Below, piece by piece: positions 45,034-55,620 of a stretch of 60,000 nucleotides of DNA. The first letter of the stretch is position 1; each line of letters opens with the position of its first letter. Under the pieces are notes generated by a model, which worked only from the letters and a program-made list of their open reading frames with translations, did no database searches and was not told where the DNA came from. Source of the stretch: Apostichopus japonicus (Eukaryota > Echinodermata > Holothuroidea > Aspidochirotida > Stichopodidae). The position numbers were made by a program, and so were the translations under genes. The stretch covers positions 6,639,501-6,699,500 of the forward strand of contig NC_092575.1 of assembly GCF_037975245.1 (NCBI RefSeq), given 5' to 3'.

Positions 45034-48000
45034 CTGTGGGAAGAAAAACAGTCATCAGCAACTTGATATGACAGGACAGATATTTTACTAAAATTGTTTA
45101 TTTATAGTAAATGATTTTATATCAGTTTATCAGTATGAAAATTAAAGTGGTTATTTATAACTAATATATTTCAAATCACTGATTAGTTATTTAACCAAAA
45201 GCTTCTGTAGCAAATGTAATGAAAGTTGGCATTACTGTAAAACTGCTGGCTACAAGATGACATTCTGAGACAATATTTGTTATTATTGTCATCTTTAATG
45301 AGGGTAGACCTACTCAGTGCAGAAGCACTGCTTTCCAGAGGAGCCCTCAATACAAAAATACATATACAATATAATGCAGTAGAAAAATGGTAAACATACA
45401 AACGCACAAAAAAGACGGCAATAAGGTAGACAAACATATATATCAGACATCTAAACAAAATATATAAGTTTTCATATTGCGTTTAAAAATATTAACATTT
45501 TGGCAAGGATTTCAAATTTGGGGGAAGACTGTTCCACGACCTGCCTCCAGAAAATTTAAAGGACCTTTACCATTCCCAGATCTAACAGGAGGCAATAAAG
45601 CTCATTATTTATAAACAATCATTAAGATTCTATAATTCAAATGATAAAATACTGTAGGTGATACAGGGACTTTTTACTCTGAGTAAATATGACCAACCCA
45701 TACTAATGAGGTTTAGGAGTGTTGTTCTATGTACACCGCCACTCATTAGCTGTTCTATATTTAGTACAATAAACTTGATACCAATTTGGAATTAACTACC
45801 TGCTACTAATTACCAGAAGATTCAATATTGTCTTTTCTTGCATTAAACTACTGCACGGCTTTATCTACTGTATGTTTAAACACTGCAAAGCCAGTGATTC
45901 AATCAATCACTGTTTAAAGCAAGCTGGGCATCCGAACATAGAACTGTGGCATTATCTTTCAAAGGAAACATTCTTATCCTAACTAATAGTTGAACAGTCT
46001 GTTGTGCATGTCACAGTGACGTAGCCAGGAATTTGAAAGGGGGGGGGAGCACTTTTTGCGATTGATATGGATTTTCAAAGTTGCAGGCACGACTATCTGA
46101 GCGGAGCGCCACCATCGGCTGGTGCGGAGCGTACAAGAAAATTTTTGGTTTTACAAACCCCCAGATGGCCGGAAAGGCCCTTCCCTAGTGTTCATTCTGG
46201 TTCCCTGGCCTCTTGCTAACTTGAGACGACTCATTCAATATCACTTTTAAACCCAAAAAACAAACGAGTTAAAATAGTACGTAATTCAATAATACATATT
46301 GTATTAAAATTAGCAAGTTACACAAGGGCGGCGGAAGCACTTTTAATCTGGGGGGGGGGCACCCACGTCAAAGGGAACAGGGGTGGATCCAGGATTTTGA
46401 GAAAGGGGGGGCTGACATCCCGATGGTAGCACTTTAGTGATCTGGGTCCTGGGGGAGGGGTCTAGGGGGAGGGGTTGTGCCCCTCCCCCTTGGAAATTTT
46501 TGGTTAATTGTGAGTGCTTAGATGCAAAATGGTGAAACATTTCGCCGAAAACTAGAAAAACCAGAAACGTTGCAGACACGCTTTTTTGTGCACATATTTT
46601 TTCTCGATAGACACATATTTAACAACGCTCAACAGTGCATGTACAATGGATACACTATTATTGCGTCGATTCGTTTTTTCTTTTGCACGAAAATTATGAC
46701 ACCAGATTCACCCCAAGAAAAAACATAAAACAAGATATATTCTATGAGATAATTATGATATACTTATTAATAAAAGGGGGGTGTAGGCGGTTTTACACTA
46801 TCTAACGCAACGTAGTCGCCAAGAACCTGAAGTATTTTTAAGGGAGGGCCCGATAATAAGCGGAAACGGATCACCGACCGAAAAAATATCGGAATTTGTG
46901 GACTATTTCTTGCGATCGTTGAAATAGTGAAACTTCGTGATGAAAATGTTCAGAAAACTTTCCGGTAATTAGAAATAACAACATTCATTGATATACAAGC
47001 GAAAAACGTTAAAAATTGTGTACAATTCGGGAGCCGTGTCCTTAAGTTTTCCACGGAGAACGAATGACATCTGCGATGACGTCATTCTGAACAGAGGATA
47101 ATAACAACACGTTGTCACACGATAGCACGACTCATGGGCTGCGGCCTATACGGAAGCCTTTAATTCCATTTCTTTCACTGAGTTGCCGACGATTCTGGCA
47201 CTCGTCTGAGCCTGGCTACAGTAGCTATACTGACGGCCGTGACATTATCAGTTATTTGCCGAGAGGTTTTTAACTTGCAGGCGTCGGGTGATTGGATTGG
47301 TTAAATGAGTTTATCAGATGAAGAACTGGAAAATCGAAATAACCGATAAAGAAGCTCCCGTTCTCCTTTTCTCTATTCAGCTTTCTTCTTTCTTCCCCTT
47401 CCGCTCTCTTCACCTTTTCTCCTTTTGCCGACAGACCCAAAATTTGCCGACAGCGACCAAATTATTGGGGGTGTGACACCCCCCACCCCCCCCGCTCGCT
47501 ATGCCCCTGCACGCGGAATTATCCAAACTGTTTCCAAAAGAACCGATTCTAGCCTACAATAGGGCCCAAAATCTCAAAGATTTACTTGTTAACTCAAGGT
47601 TTCATACTAACGAAGAATCAGCTGACTCTCAAGATTCACACAAAGCTCTTTTAGATGCTCTTATAGCTGCACTATGAGTCCATAAAAACTCGTGCACAGA
47701 AAATAGATGCATTTTGAGAACGAGACGCCCAGGCCGAATATAAAATATTCAAAGGCTACTACTGATGAAGCTCCTCCTATAAAGTTTGAGAGCAGAAACC
47801 GGTCTAGTTGGTCATAAGAACCTACACTAGTCTCTCCTACTATTAACAGTACACTCAATTCACCTAATAGGTGCAATTATGTTTCACCACGAGGAGCATG
47901 CTATAAGTTCATGTTCCTCGGGCCCTCCCTTAAAAATACTTAAGGTTCTTGGCGACTACGTTGCGTTAGATAGTGTAAAACCGCCTACACCCCCTTTCAT

Positions 48001-51000
48001 TCAGATAATTATGATATACTTGCTAACTGTGCATTGATTTTCCCTGACAGTAATAGTCAGCACTATAGTACTGAGCCGTATCTACTTAATACGTGATGTC
48101 GCGTAGGCCTGATAATTGCCTTGGTTTCAAATTTGGAATAAAAACGATCGCGTTTCAGGGAAGAGCAGCTGGATATATATTAGGCTTTTCTTTCACCAAG
48201 TAATGCCTATTAGGAATTTGAAGTACTCCCACATAAAAAAAAAACGCAACTGATTTGCAAAAAGGGGGGGCCGGGGCCGGGTCGGCCCCCCCTGGATCCG
48301 CCCCTGGGGAACTTTGCAGAAATTCGATTGGACTGATGCAGCCTGATATTTAGTACCCTTTATAAATCTTATTGTATTATCTTATTTGCGTATACACATC
48401 ACTCCATCAACGCCCCCCCCCCCCCCCCGTCTTAGTAGTCTTACTTTTCAACTTCTGATACTTGTAGATACAAAGATAGGCCAGAAATGTCTTTGATACA
48501 ACCATAGCCAGTATTTGTCTTTGATACAACTGTAGCTAGTAAATGTAGGCTGTAAACTGTAGGCTTGTAATTGGCTATAAGCTAAATTTAGCGTATTGCA
48601 TCTGCCAAACTAAGTAAGTAGTTGAATCAGTAGGTGTGAATGTTACTACGATTACAATCAAGTTAACGGAGCTGACGAGTATTCAAGATCAAAAGAGCAC
48701 TGACAAAATACCATGCTAAAAAAACGACAATTTAAAAAAAAAAAATCGACACTGAAAGGGGGGGAGCGGTCGCTCCCCCTGCTCCCCCCTGGCTACGTCC
48801 CTGGCATGTCAGCAGTTGCCCTGTAATACAGATTGCTTGGCGTATGATGCTGTACATTAAAGGGACACTCAGGTGGCTTAATTTAATTGCTTAATAAAAC
48901 TGTGGGAAATTTTCAAAACTACATTCTCATAGCATGGCAACGATATGCATCTTTCAAATTTAGTGGTACCTTGTGAATGCATCGGGCAACAGCTGAATAA
49001 ATGATGTCATATCAATTCAGCTGAAATTGTTTTTTCTTGTTTATAATATTCATTCATAGAGGAAAATTAATACTGTATTTCTATGAAATAGTTGCATTTT
49101 GATCAAATTACAGAGAACATTGACAGCTTTAAGCAAACATTCCAAATGTATCACATTTTGAAGGATAAATCATCAAGAAGATATGATATAATTAAAGTAA
49201 AGCTTTTGAAGAATATCTGCCATATATGACATCACAGACCACATTACTGTGATCGGGTCCAAGGAAGAATCCTGGTTTTAGCCAGTCCAAATAGGTTCAA
49301 GTTAGGAACTTTAAGATATTGAGATGGGGTTTGCAGCTAACAGTGTGTAATATTTTTTCTTTTCCCATATGAGTGTTACATTGTCTGCGAATAGAAATAT
49401 TCTTTTAACAGCATCAGAGCAAATAATGAATAATCTACTTCTGTACTGTATTACGGCACTGATAATATGTAATAGTTATTACATATTACTGATAATATTA
49501 CTGATAATATTATATATTACATATTACTGATAATATGTAATTATTGGGGGTGTGACACCCCCACCCCCCCGCTCGCTATGCCCCTGCACGCGGAATTATC
49601 CAAACTGTTTCCAAAAGAACCGATTCTAGCCTACAATAGGGCCCAAAATCTCAAAGATTTACTTGTTAACTCAAGGTTTCATACTAACGAAGAATCAGCT
49701 GACTCTCAAGATTCACACAAAGCTCTTTTAGATGCTCTTATAGCTGCACTATGAGTCCATAAAAACTCGTGCACAGAAAATAGATGCATTTTGAGAACGA
49801 GACGCCCAGGCCGAATATAAAATATTCAAAGGCTACTACTGATGAAGCTCCTCCTATAAAGTTTGAGAGCAGAAACCGGTCTAGTTGGTCATAAGAACCT
49901 ACACTAGTCTCTCCTACTATTAAGTTTTTATCAAGAAGATATGATATAATTAAAGAAAAGCTTTTGAAGAATATCTGCCATATATGACATCACAGACCAC
50001 ATTACTGTGATCGGTTCCAAGGAAGAATCCTGGTTTTAGCCAGTCCAAATAGGTTCAAGTTAGGAACTTTAAGATATTGAGATGGGGTTTGCAGCTAACA
50101 GTGTGTAATATTTTTTCTTTTCCCATATGAGTGTTACATTGTCTGCGAATAGAAATATTCTTTTAACAGCATCAGAGCAAATAATGAATAATCTACTTCT
50201 GTACTGTATTACGGCACTGATAATATGTAATAGTTATTACATATTACTGATAATATTACTGATAATATTACGGCACTGATAATATGTAATAGTTGATAGA
50301 AAATTTTGGATTTTGCAATTGAGTCACTTAGACATTACTGGCTAGAAACGGATTCACAAGTCATGTGCTTTTCCGATTGAAGCTAAGATCTAAGTCTTAG
50401 TCGGTGGTAACTCCTCAACCATTTCCAGGTGTACAGCCACATAATGTACTACTCAAGAGGGGGGGATCAGCCTCGACCCCCCATCCCCATCCCCTACCCG
50501 CACACACAAAGTAATACAAGAAAATTTAAGTACAAAATACATCATAAATAGTAGATACAACATGTCTGTGTGAACGTAGAGCCTTATCAAAAATTGCTTT
50601 GAGTGCATATTTAGCATTCAGTTAATTTAGTGTGGATACTAGACATTTAGAAGGAGTCGTGACCTATGGAGTAACGTCCTGCTCTAAACAAATAAACTTT
50701 GAACTGGTTTTTGTAGTCTTCTGTTTATATATATTATATCATTTCATTTTGTACAGTTGTACTTACAGTGATGAGTAGATCTCCCTTAAGTTCCCTTTCA
50801 TAAACTGCCTCTCCTGCTGCTTTGTCCTTTAGGGGCCATTCTTTCTGTATCAACTTTCCGTTCTCCCAGGTGAAGACAGTCTGTAAAATGACCATTGGAG
50901 ACCAAAATTTAATAGCTCTGGTACTAATTTCAGTTAAAGTGAACCATACAAAAACTTGACCTTTAAAGGAAATTAAATAGATATATATATAGGGATCAAA

Positions 51001-54000
51001 GCAAAATTACGTGAAAAAAAATTTTACAGAGCATTTTGCTCAAATCTAACCATTGTTTGGCAGAACTTTGCAATTTAATTTTAACACAACTTAATATATT
51101 AACCAATATAAAGTAGTAATATTATCTAATCCCACAGCAGACAGTGTGATACTTATTAGGAAGATTCACAGTTTGAAAGATATAACACATTGCTAATGAA
51201 CCCAACACCCCCACCCCCCCCCCATCCCCATCTCCACATTTTTGGTGCCTACTGTACCTCTTGATGTGATTGTTTAGAGACTTAATGTATAGTGTTACCA
51301 GTTACACGCTTCAATATACTTCAAAAATAGATTGCAGTACAAGTAATCTGCTGCCACCACAAATACTGCCAGAATTAAATCAGGGCTTCTATCCCCCCCC
51401 CTCCCCCATGGCAAACAAAATAAATACCTAGCATACAGTTCATAAATATGCAGTACATGCAACCTAAACAGTCAAAATTCAACAGTATTTCCAAAGTTGC
51501 AAAATATAGACCCCTGGCTTCCCTTGACAACTTATAACATCTTAGCTAGAACCTGATCCCCTTCCCCCAGTACCATTAAAGGTAGTTGTGCCTCTTGTCT
51601 GTTGTGTCATTATGGATACTACTGTATTCTATAAAACGTTATTCATTTTCAACATAAATTCTTTTTAAAAGGCAACAGTATTGCCCACAAATATGCTAAT
51701 ATGTAATATGGTCATTCACATTCAAACCTGAACACATAACCATACACTACTTAACAGTCATATTAAAAGTATTTGTCAAGTCTCACCAAACCTCTTTCCT
51801 TGGTAGTAGTAAAATGACCACTTTTTAACAATTAGTCTGCAACGCCTGCCACATAGCCTATATTTTTCTTGTATGAGGGTCTTTGTGTGAACGCTGAATG
51901 ATTCACTACACTGTAGACATGAACATATTTCAACAGTGTTTACACAAAGAGCCTAATGGTGTTAAGAAGCTATGCAGGCTAACTGTTGAGCCTGAGGTTG
52001 ACTTACGACCGTGACAGGTCGATTACGTTATCACAAAACTTTCCTAGCTATAGCATGCTATAATTGGAGCGAATATAGCAGATCATTAAGATTAATCTAG
52101 GGAAAAGGTCAAAATCTATAGCATTGTCGAAGTGTTTCAGCAAGTTTCGCAGAGCTAAGAAGTGGGAGCTAAAACTGACCACTTTTAACCCTGTAAGATT
52201 TGTCTCACAACTTCTGGTATATATATATACATGTACAGGTATATATACCAGTTTCATAATGACAGGATATGCAGAACGTGTGTGCAGCATTACAGGAAAC
52301 CACTCCAACAACAATATGACAGTAAAGGACACTACAGTATATATTACTATACTGTATAGATCTCTCAATCACAAGTTATTATGCTTACAGTCTGAAATGA
52401 GACAGGACACTATGGCAATAGGACAGTAAAGTAAAATAATATCTTAACCACAAGTTCTAAGATTGTACATAAAAATTTCTTATCAATAAGACACACCATA
52501 ATCCTGTCCAAATACACAACAGGGGATTGTGACTTATCTAGACTGACAACTCAACTGGTAAGCCTGATTAATTTGAGCTGACCCATGCAACTGTTGTCTG
52601 CATATATGTCAACAACAATTCACTGATAAAACAAACGAACAAACAGGTTATCTCTCTGAATTTAATTGTTTATCAGAGGAACAAATTTTCTGGCATTGGT
52701 ATCAAAGATAGATACTTTATGCTGGATAACTTTAACCCTACAGTTCAAAGAGCACTGCTATTTACTATCAAATCTGTTCTATTAATAGTACAGCACTTCA
52801 AGTCATGCACTATCAAGAAGATTAAGTGGTGCCATTGATTCTCTCTCCATTAATCAGATCCTTTGGACCTTTAGCCTTGGTTCAAAAAATTTTTTGGGTT
52901 GGATTGATAACTTGAGACATTTTAACATTGGGTTATAAATTTCAGTGATAAACCTTCATGAATTATAAAAAATCAATCTATGAAGATCTATATTGTAGAA
53001 ATAATTTTCCAAAATAGAGCTGCACCTTAGTCAATGCAGATTTGAAATATAAACAAAAATATACATTTCAGTCAGTTGAGCTCAGTTAATTGTCTTTACA
53101 GGAAGCAGCTCACACCAAGTACCCTGCACTTGAGATACGAGCTCACCGTACTCACAGCAACGTAACTAATCCGTCCATATGTGTTGCACTGTTCTACATC
53201 AGTATAGCTACATAAATTTAGCAACCAGCAACATGTATGTATACTGGTTTATTTATATAGAATAAACCAGCTCAGGATGCAGACAATATAGGCATCTAAG
53301 TAATGACTGCCTGAGTTAGTGAGCATGCCTAGGCACATCATTAATGATAAAGCTCAAAAGTTTAGATCTTTGGATATGAACAAAGAAAAAAGGCTTATAA
53401 ATTAAACTCTTTGAAGCCATTTTGAGTTTACAGTACATACCTTGACTTTTCTGCCATCAATAGTGGATGTCTCAAATTCTTTTCCGAGTTCAAATTCAAT
53501 CTCATAGTTTTTGAAGGTGGATTTCTGAATAATTTTGAATTTTCCACCCTCCCGAGTGAACTCATTAGTGTTCGTTGTATTTGCTCCTATCTTTCTTGTT
53601 GCCAAGCCAACACCTAAGGCAGGAAAAAAATTAAAAATTTGTAGGATTTAAGTTTATATAAGGCTATATAAGGTTTAAGTAAATAAACTTGTGTAAAATG
53701 TGATCAATAGATGTGCTAATTAATTATAATTCCCACACAGATAAGTGGGTCAAATTTTGTATGCTGTGCTACAGTTTATTTATACATGATGCAGATGAAG
53801 GAACATTTGGGGTCAGGCGACTTCATAAGTAAATGGAAAATGAGCTGTTCCCTATACAGCTTCCATAATTTTTAACTAGCCTAATTTCATTAATTACTCA
53901 CTGCATCTTCTGCCAATTAGGACCTAAATAATCAAGGGCGTAGGAACCGGGGGGGTTGGGGGGCGCCAGCCCCCCCCAGTGAAAAATATGGAGGGGTGGA

Positions 54001-54838
54001 AGTATCATTCTGCCCCCGCCCCCCCCCCCCCGCTTCACAAGTCAGAAAACCCCTTTTTCATTTCCCAATGAGAAAAAAATCTCATTTGGAGCACCAAATT
54101 GCATCTAAGGCCAGGTGAAAATGCAAAATTATTTACAAAATGGAATGGGTGTTGAAGTGTGCTATATTGCACCAAATTGCATCTGAGGCCACCTGGAAAT
54201 GCAAAAAATTTCCAAAGGGGAGGGGGACACCGCCTCCCCTTAGACCCCTCCCCCAGGTCAGCCATCAGTTTCAGCCCCCCCCCCCCACTCAAAAGTACCT
54301 TCCTACGCCACTGTAAATAATGGTACAATCTATGAAATAAATTTCCCACCACTTAAGCAACCACAATTAAGCTAACAGTGCGATCTTCCATTAAACGATC
54401 AATGCACAACTCGAATTGGGGATTAGCAAAGTTGTAAAGGCCAGACGCATCATAACAAAACTTGTTATGACTGGAGCTAGGCCTACGCATTACTTCATTT
54501 AGTATGAAGGCCTACTGCTTTTGACCTCCACAATTCACTGACATGAATTATTTAGATCTTAGACTAATGAAAATACACTATGCAGTATGCGCCTACATAA
54601 AACTAAAGTGAAAAGAAATATTTAAAGACTTAATTTCCTCCGTTTTGTTCTGCATGTGAAAAGAATAACCACCTTCCCAATATGAGTGTTTGGGCTCTTA
54701 CTAGTCTTAGTCTTGAAGATGTTGAGGAGGAAAAATAGCTAGCATAAGTTACAAAAGCTTCTTACCAATGGCTTCCATGAATTTCTCAAAATTTTCATGC
54801 TTTTCTAGCTTGTACAATCCAAGAAGTGACTCGGCCAT
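44977..54838 (-). CDS. FABP: Fatty-acid-binding protein (FABP/CRABP family), four exons
   Basis: Exons 54838-54766, 53613-53441, 50880-50767 and 45033-44977 join in phase (1, 0, 0) to 138 codons plus TGA. The coding lengths 73, 173, 114 and 57 nt reproduce the classic FABP gene layout (73, 173, about 102, about 51). Residues 7-25 match the family signature GLYKLEKHENFEKFMEAIG, then VGLATRK. Exon 2 gives the helix-turn-helix lid and strands (STFKNYEIEFELGKEF, then RKVK). Exon 3 has VFTWENGKLIQKEW and YEREL (Arg111). Exon 4 ends VCVRTYKKIEK, with Arg131 and Tyr133 forming the R-x-Y carboxylate clamp. The product is a cytosolic ten-strand beta-barrel lipid chaperone. It cannot be assigned to a vertebrate subtype. 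Confidence 0.95.
45295..45352. repeat. Second copy of the GAGGGT...GAGCCCTC hairpin repeat
   Basis: AATGAGGGTAGACCTACTCA to GGAGCCCTCAATAC, in the same order as 9707-9763, within FABP intron 3. Confidence 0.4.
47351..47509 (-). mobile_element. Fragment of the CAGGGGCGTAGCGAG hAT family
   Basis: In reverse orientation it matches the left half of the 7376-7746 element (GAAGCTCCCGTTCTCCTTTT through GACCAAATTATTGGGGGTGT) and ends CTCGCTATGCCCCTG. The other terminus is missing. Confidence 0.8.
47510..47846 (+). mobile_element. Retroelement coding remnant, Penelope-like reverse transcriptase tail suspected
   Basis: It reads HAELSKLFPKEPILAYNRAQ, then NLKDLLVNSRFHTNEE, and stops at 47674. The A-Y-x-R-x-x-N-L-K-D-L-L-V pattern resembles the segment after the reverse transcriptase core in Penelope-like elements. 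The downstream TACTACTGATGAAGCTCCTC fits such element ends. It is too short to show catalytic motifs. A second copy is in 49538-49923. Confidence 0.45.
49172..50270 (+). repeat. 341-bp direct duplication flanking a copied 386-bp segment
   Basis: 49172-49512 and 49930-50270 are nearly identical (only single substitutions seen, for example AAAGTAAAGC versus AAAGAAAAGC and GATCGGGTCC versus GATCGGTTCC). Between them, 49538-49923 repeats 47459-47846 almost base for base, except for C-run length. Confidence 0.93.
50271..53440 (-). other. FABP intron 2 and the start of intron 3 around exon 3
   Basis: Apart from exon 3 (50767-50880) I see only AT-rich non-coding DNA here, with C runs at 51213-51229 and 51394-51405. 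Confidence 0.55.
50767..50880 (-). CDS. FABP: FABP exon 3
   Basis: Acceptor ATTTTACAG. It reads TVFTWENGKLIQKEWPLKDK, then AVYERELKGDLLIT. Donor ACT|GTAAGT. It is 12 nt longer than the usual exon; the extra residues fall in the PLKDKAAGEA loop. Confidence 0.94.
53441..53613 (-). CDS. FABP: FABP exon 2
   Basis: Acceptor TGCCTTAG. It reads GVGLATRKIGANTTNTNEFT and ends DGRKVK at donor AAG|GTATGT. 173 nt, phase 1 in and phase 0 out. Confidence 0.95.
53933..54313 (-). mobile_element. hAT-type MITE in FABP intron 1, inverted copy of the 5665 family
   Basis: It starts CAAGGGCGTAGGAACC and ends CCTTCCTACGCCACTG. A perfect 8-bp duplication TAAATAAT lies at 53925-53932 and 54314-54321. Over its whole length it is the reverse complement of 5665-6035 with scattered changes. 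Confidence 0.9.
54766..54838 (-). CDS. FABP: FABP exon 1
   Basis: ATG at 54838 gives MAESLLGLYKLEKHENFEKF, then MEAI plus one base at donor TTG|GTAAGA. It is 73 coding nt, the canonical length. Confidence 0.95.
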
Positions 54839-55043
54839 TTTCGTTTATCAACTTCAATCAAATCGGTATAAATTCAGTCGTCTTTTCGGTCGTCTGCTAC
54901 CTGCCGTTGCGATTCACAATGAGTTGACTGTTGTTGTGTGCGTAAAATGATGAAAAGCGCTGCCTAATGAGCGCTGCGTATACCGTACCCGTGTGTGTGT
55001 GTGTACAATGTACTCACGTGCTCAGACATACATGCCACGCCTA

Positions 55044-55052
55044 CTATATATA
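55044..55052 (-). promoter_or_regulatory. Candidate TATA box for FABP
   Basis: On the minus strand ACTATATATAGTAGG lies about 205 bp before the ATG, with GGCGTGGC just upstream. It would place a start site near 55015-55020, close to a GT microsatellite at 54993-55004. Confidence 0.4.
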
Positions 55053-55552
55053 GTTGGTGACCTCTACAGCTTTGCGAAGGACAGACGAATGTCTGATCTG
55101 TTTTTACCTCCATGGTCTGATACGTCCTACTGAGCGCCTGGATGTAACCCCGTGTATTGTTCTTACACGGTTATGGTTATTCTTTTTCAGAATGGAAAGG
55201 TCGAATTACGTTTTATGACAGAAGTCTATTTTCATTGAACATTGGTGCATGATCATGTAACAGACGGCCGAGACAAACACATGACATGATAATCTAACAT
55301 TGCCTTGACTTGAGTGTTGCTATTTTGCAAAATAAAATGGAAATATAGTTGGCTTTCGGAGTGTCTATAAGGGAATGCCGAGGCCCGAGGGCAGTGATTC
55401 TATAGAAGATTTTTATTATAGTAGGTGCTACTGCTACCGGGGTCCAGATGGCAAATTTAAAATTTATATCTCGAAAAATTCGTCCTCTTATACGGCGAAT
55501 CGAACCGTCAATTTCAGTCATGTTAACTTGAATCGTCGACTGTTTGATTGTG

Positions 55553-55620
55553 ATATTAATATTAATAATAATAGCGATTTATAATGCGCACATATCCTCC
55601 CTGCGGGGTGCCAAGGCGCA
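55553..55620 (-). repeat. SINE 3' end, inverted copy of 29426-29490
   Basis: The reverse complement reads TGCGCCTTGGCACCCCGCAG, then GGATATGTGCGCATTATAAA, then ATT repeats. Confidence 0.6.

Larger units (their letters stand above)
46773..47997. mobile_element. Element with about 80-bp terminal inverted repeats
   Basis: The left arm 46773-46852 (AAAGGGGGGTGTAGGCGG to AGGGAGGGCCCG) is repeated inverted at 47919-47997 with only a few differences. An identical 19-mer AGATAATTATGATATACTT lies outside both arms (46747-46765 and 48003-48021). The interior carries a hAT fragment and a retroelement coding remnant, but no intact ORF. Confidence 0.8.
46378..48306. mobile_element. Nested element, family CAGGGG(T/C)GGATCCAGG
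   Basis: The left end CAGGGGTGGATCCAGG and right end CCTGGATCCGCCCCTG are inverted repeats. GGGAA directly abuts both ends (46373-46377 and 48307-48311), but no full 8-bp duplication remains. It contains the shared module at 46449-46534 in reverse and a further insertion at 46773-47997. Confidence 0.7.
46013..48803. mobile_element. Composite hAT-type element in FABP intron 3, with younger elements nested inside
   Basis: The left end CAGTGACGTAGCCAGG and right end CCTGGCTACGTCCCTG are inverted repeats. A perfect 8-bp target duplication GCATGTCA lies at 46005-46012 and 48804-48811. Both ends match the element at 10870-11728 in opposite orientation (about 50 bp at the left, about 240 bp at the right). 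At 2.8 kb it is far longer than that relative because 46378-48306 has its own terminal repeats. Confidence 0.85.

Noticed and set aside
52048-52429. Opposed 101- and 106-codon ORFs in FABP intron 2
   Set aside because: Both strands are open over the same AT-rich DNA, with no recognisable motif and no splice partner.
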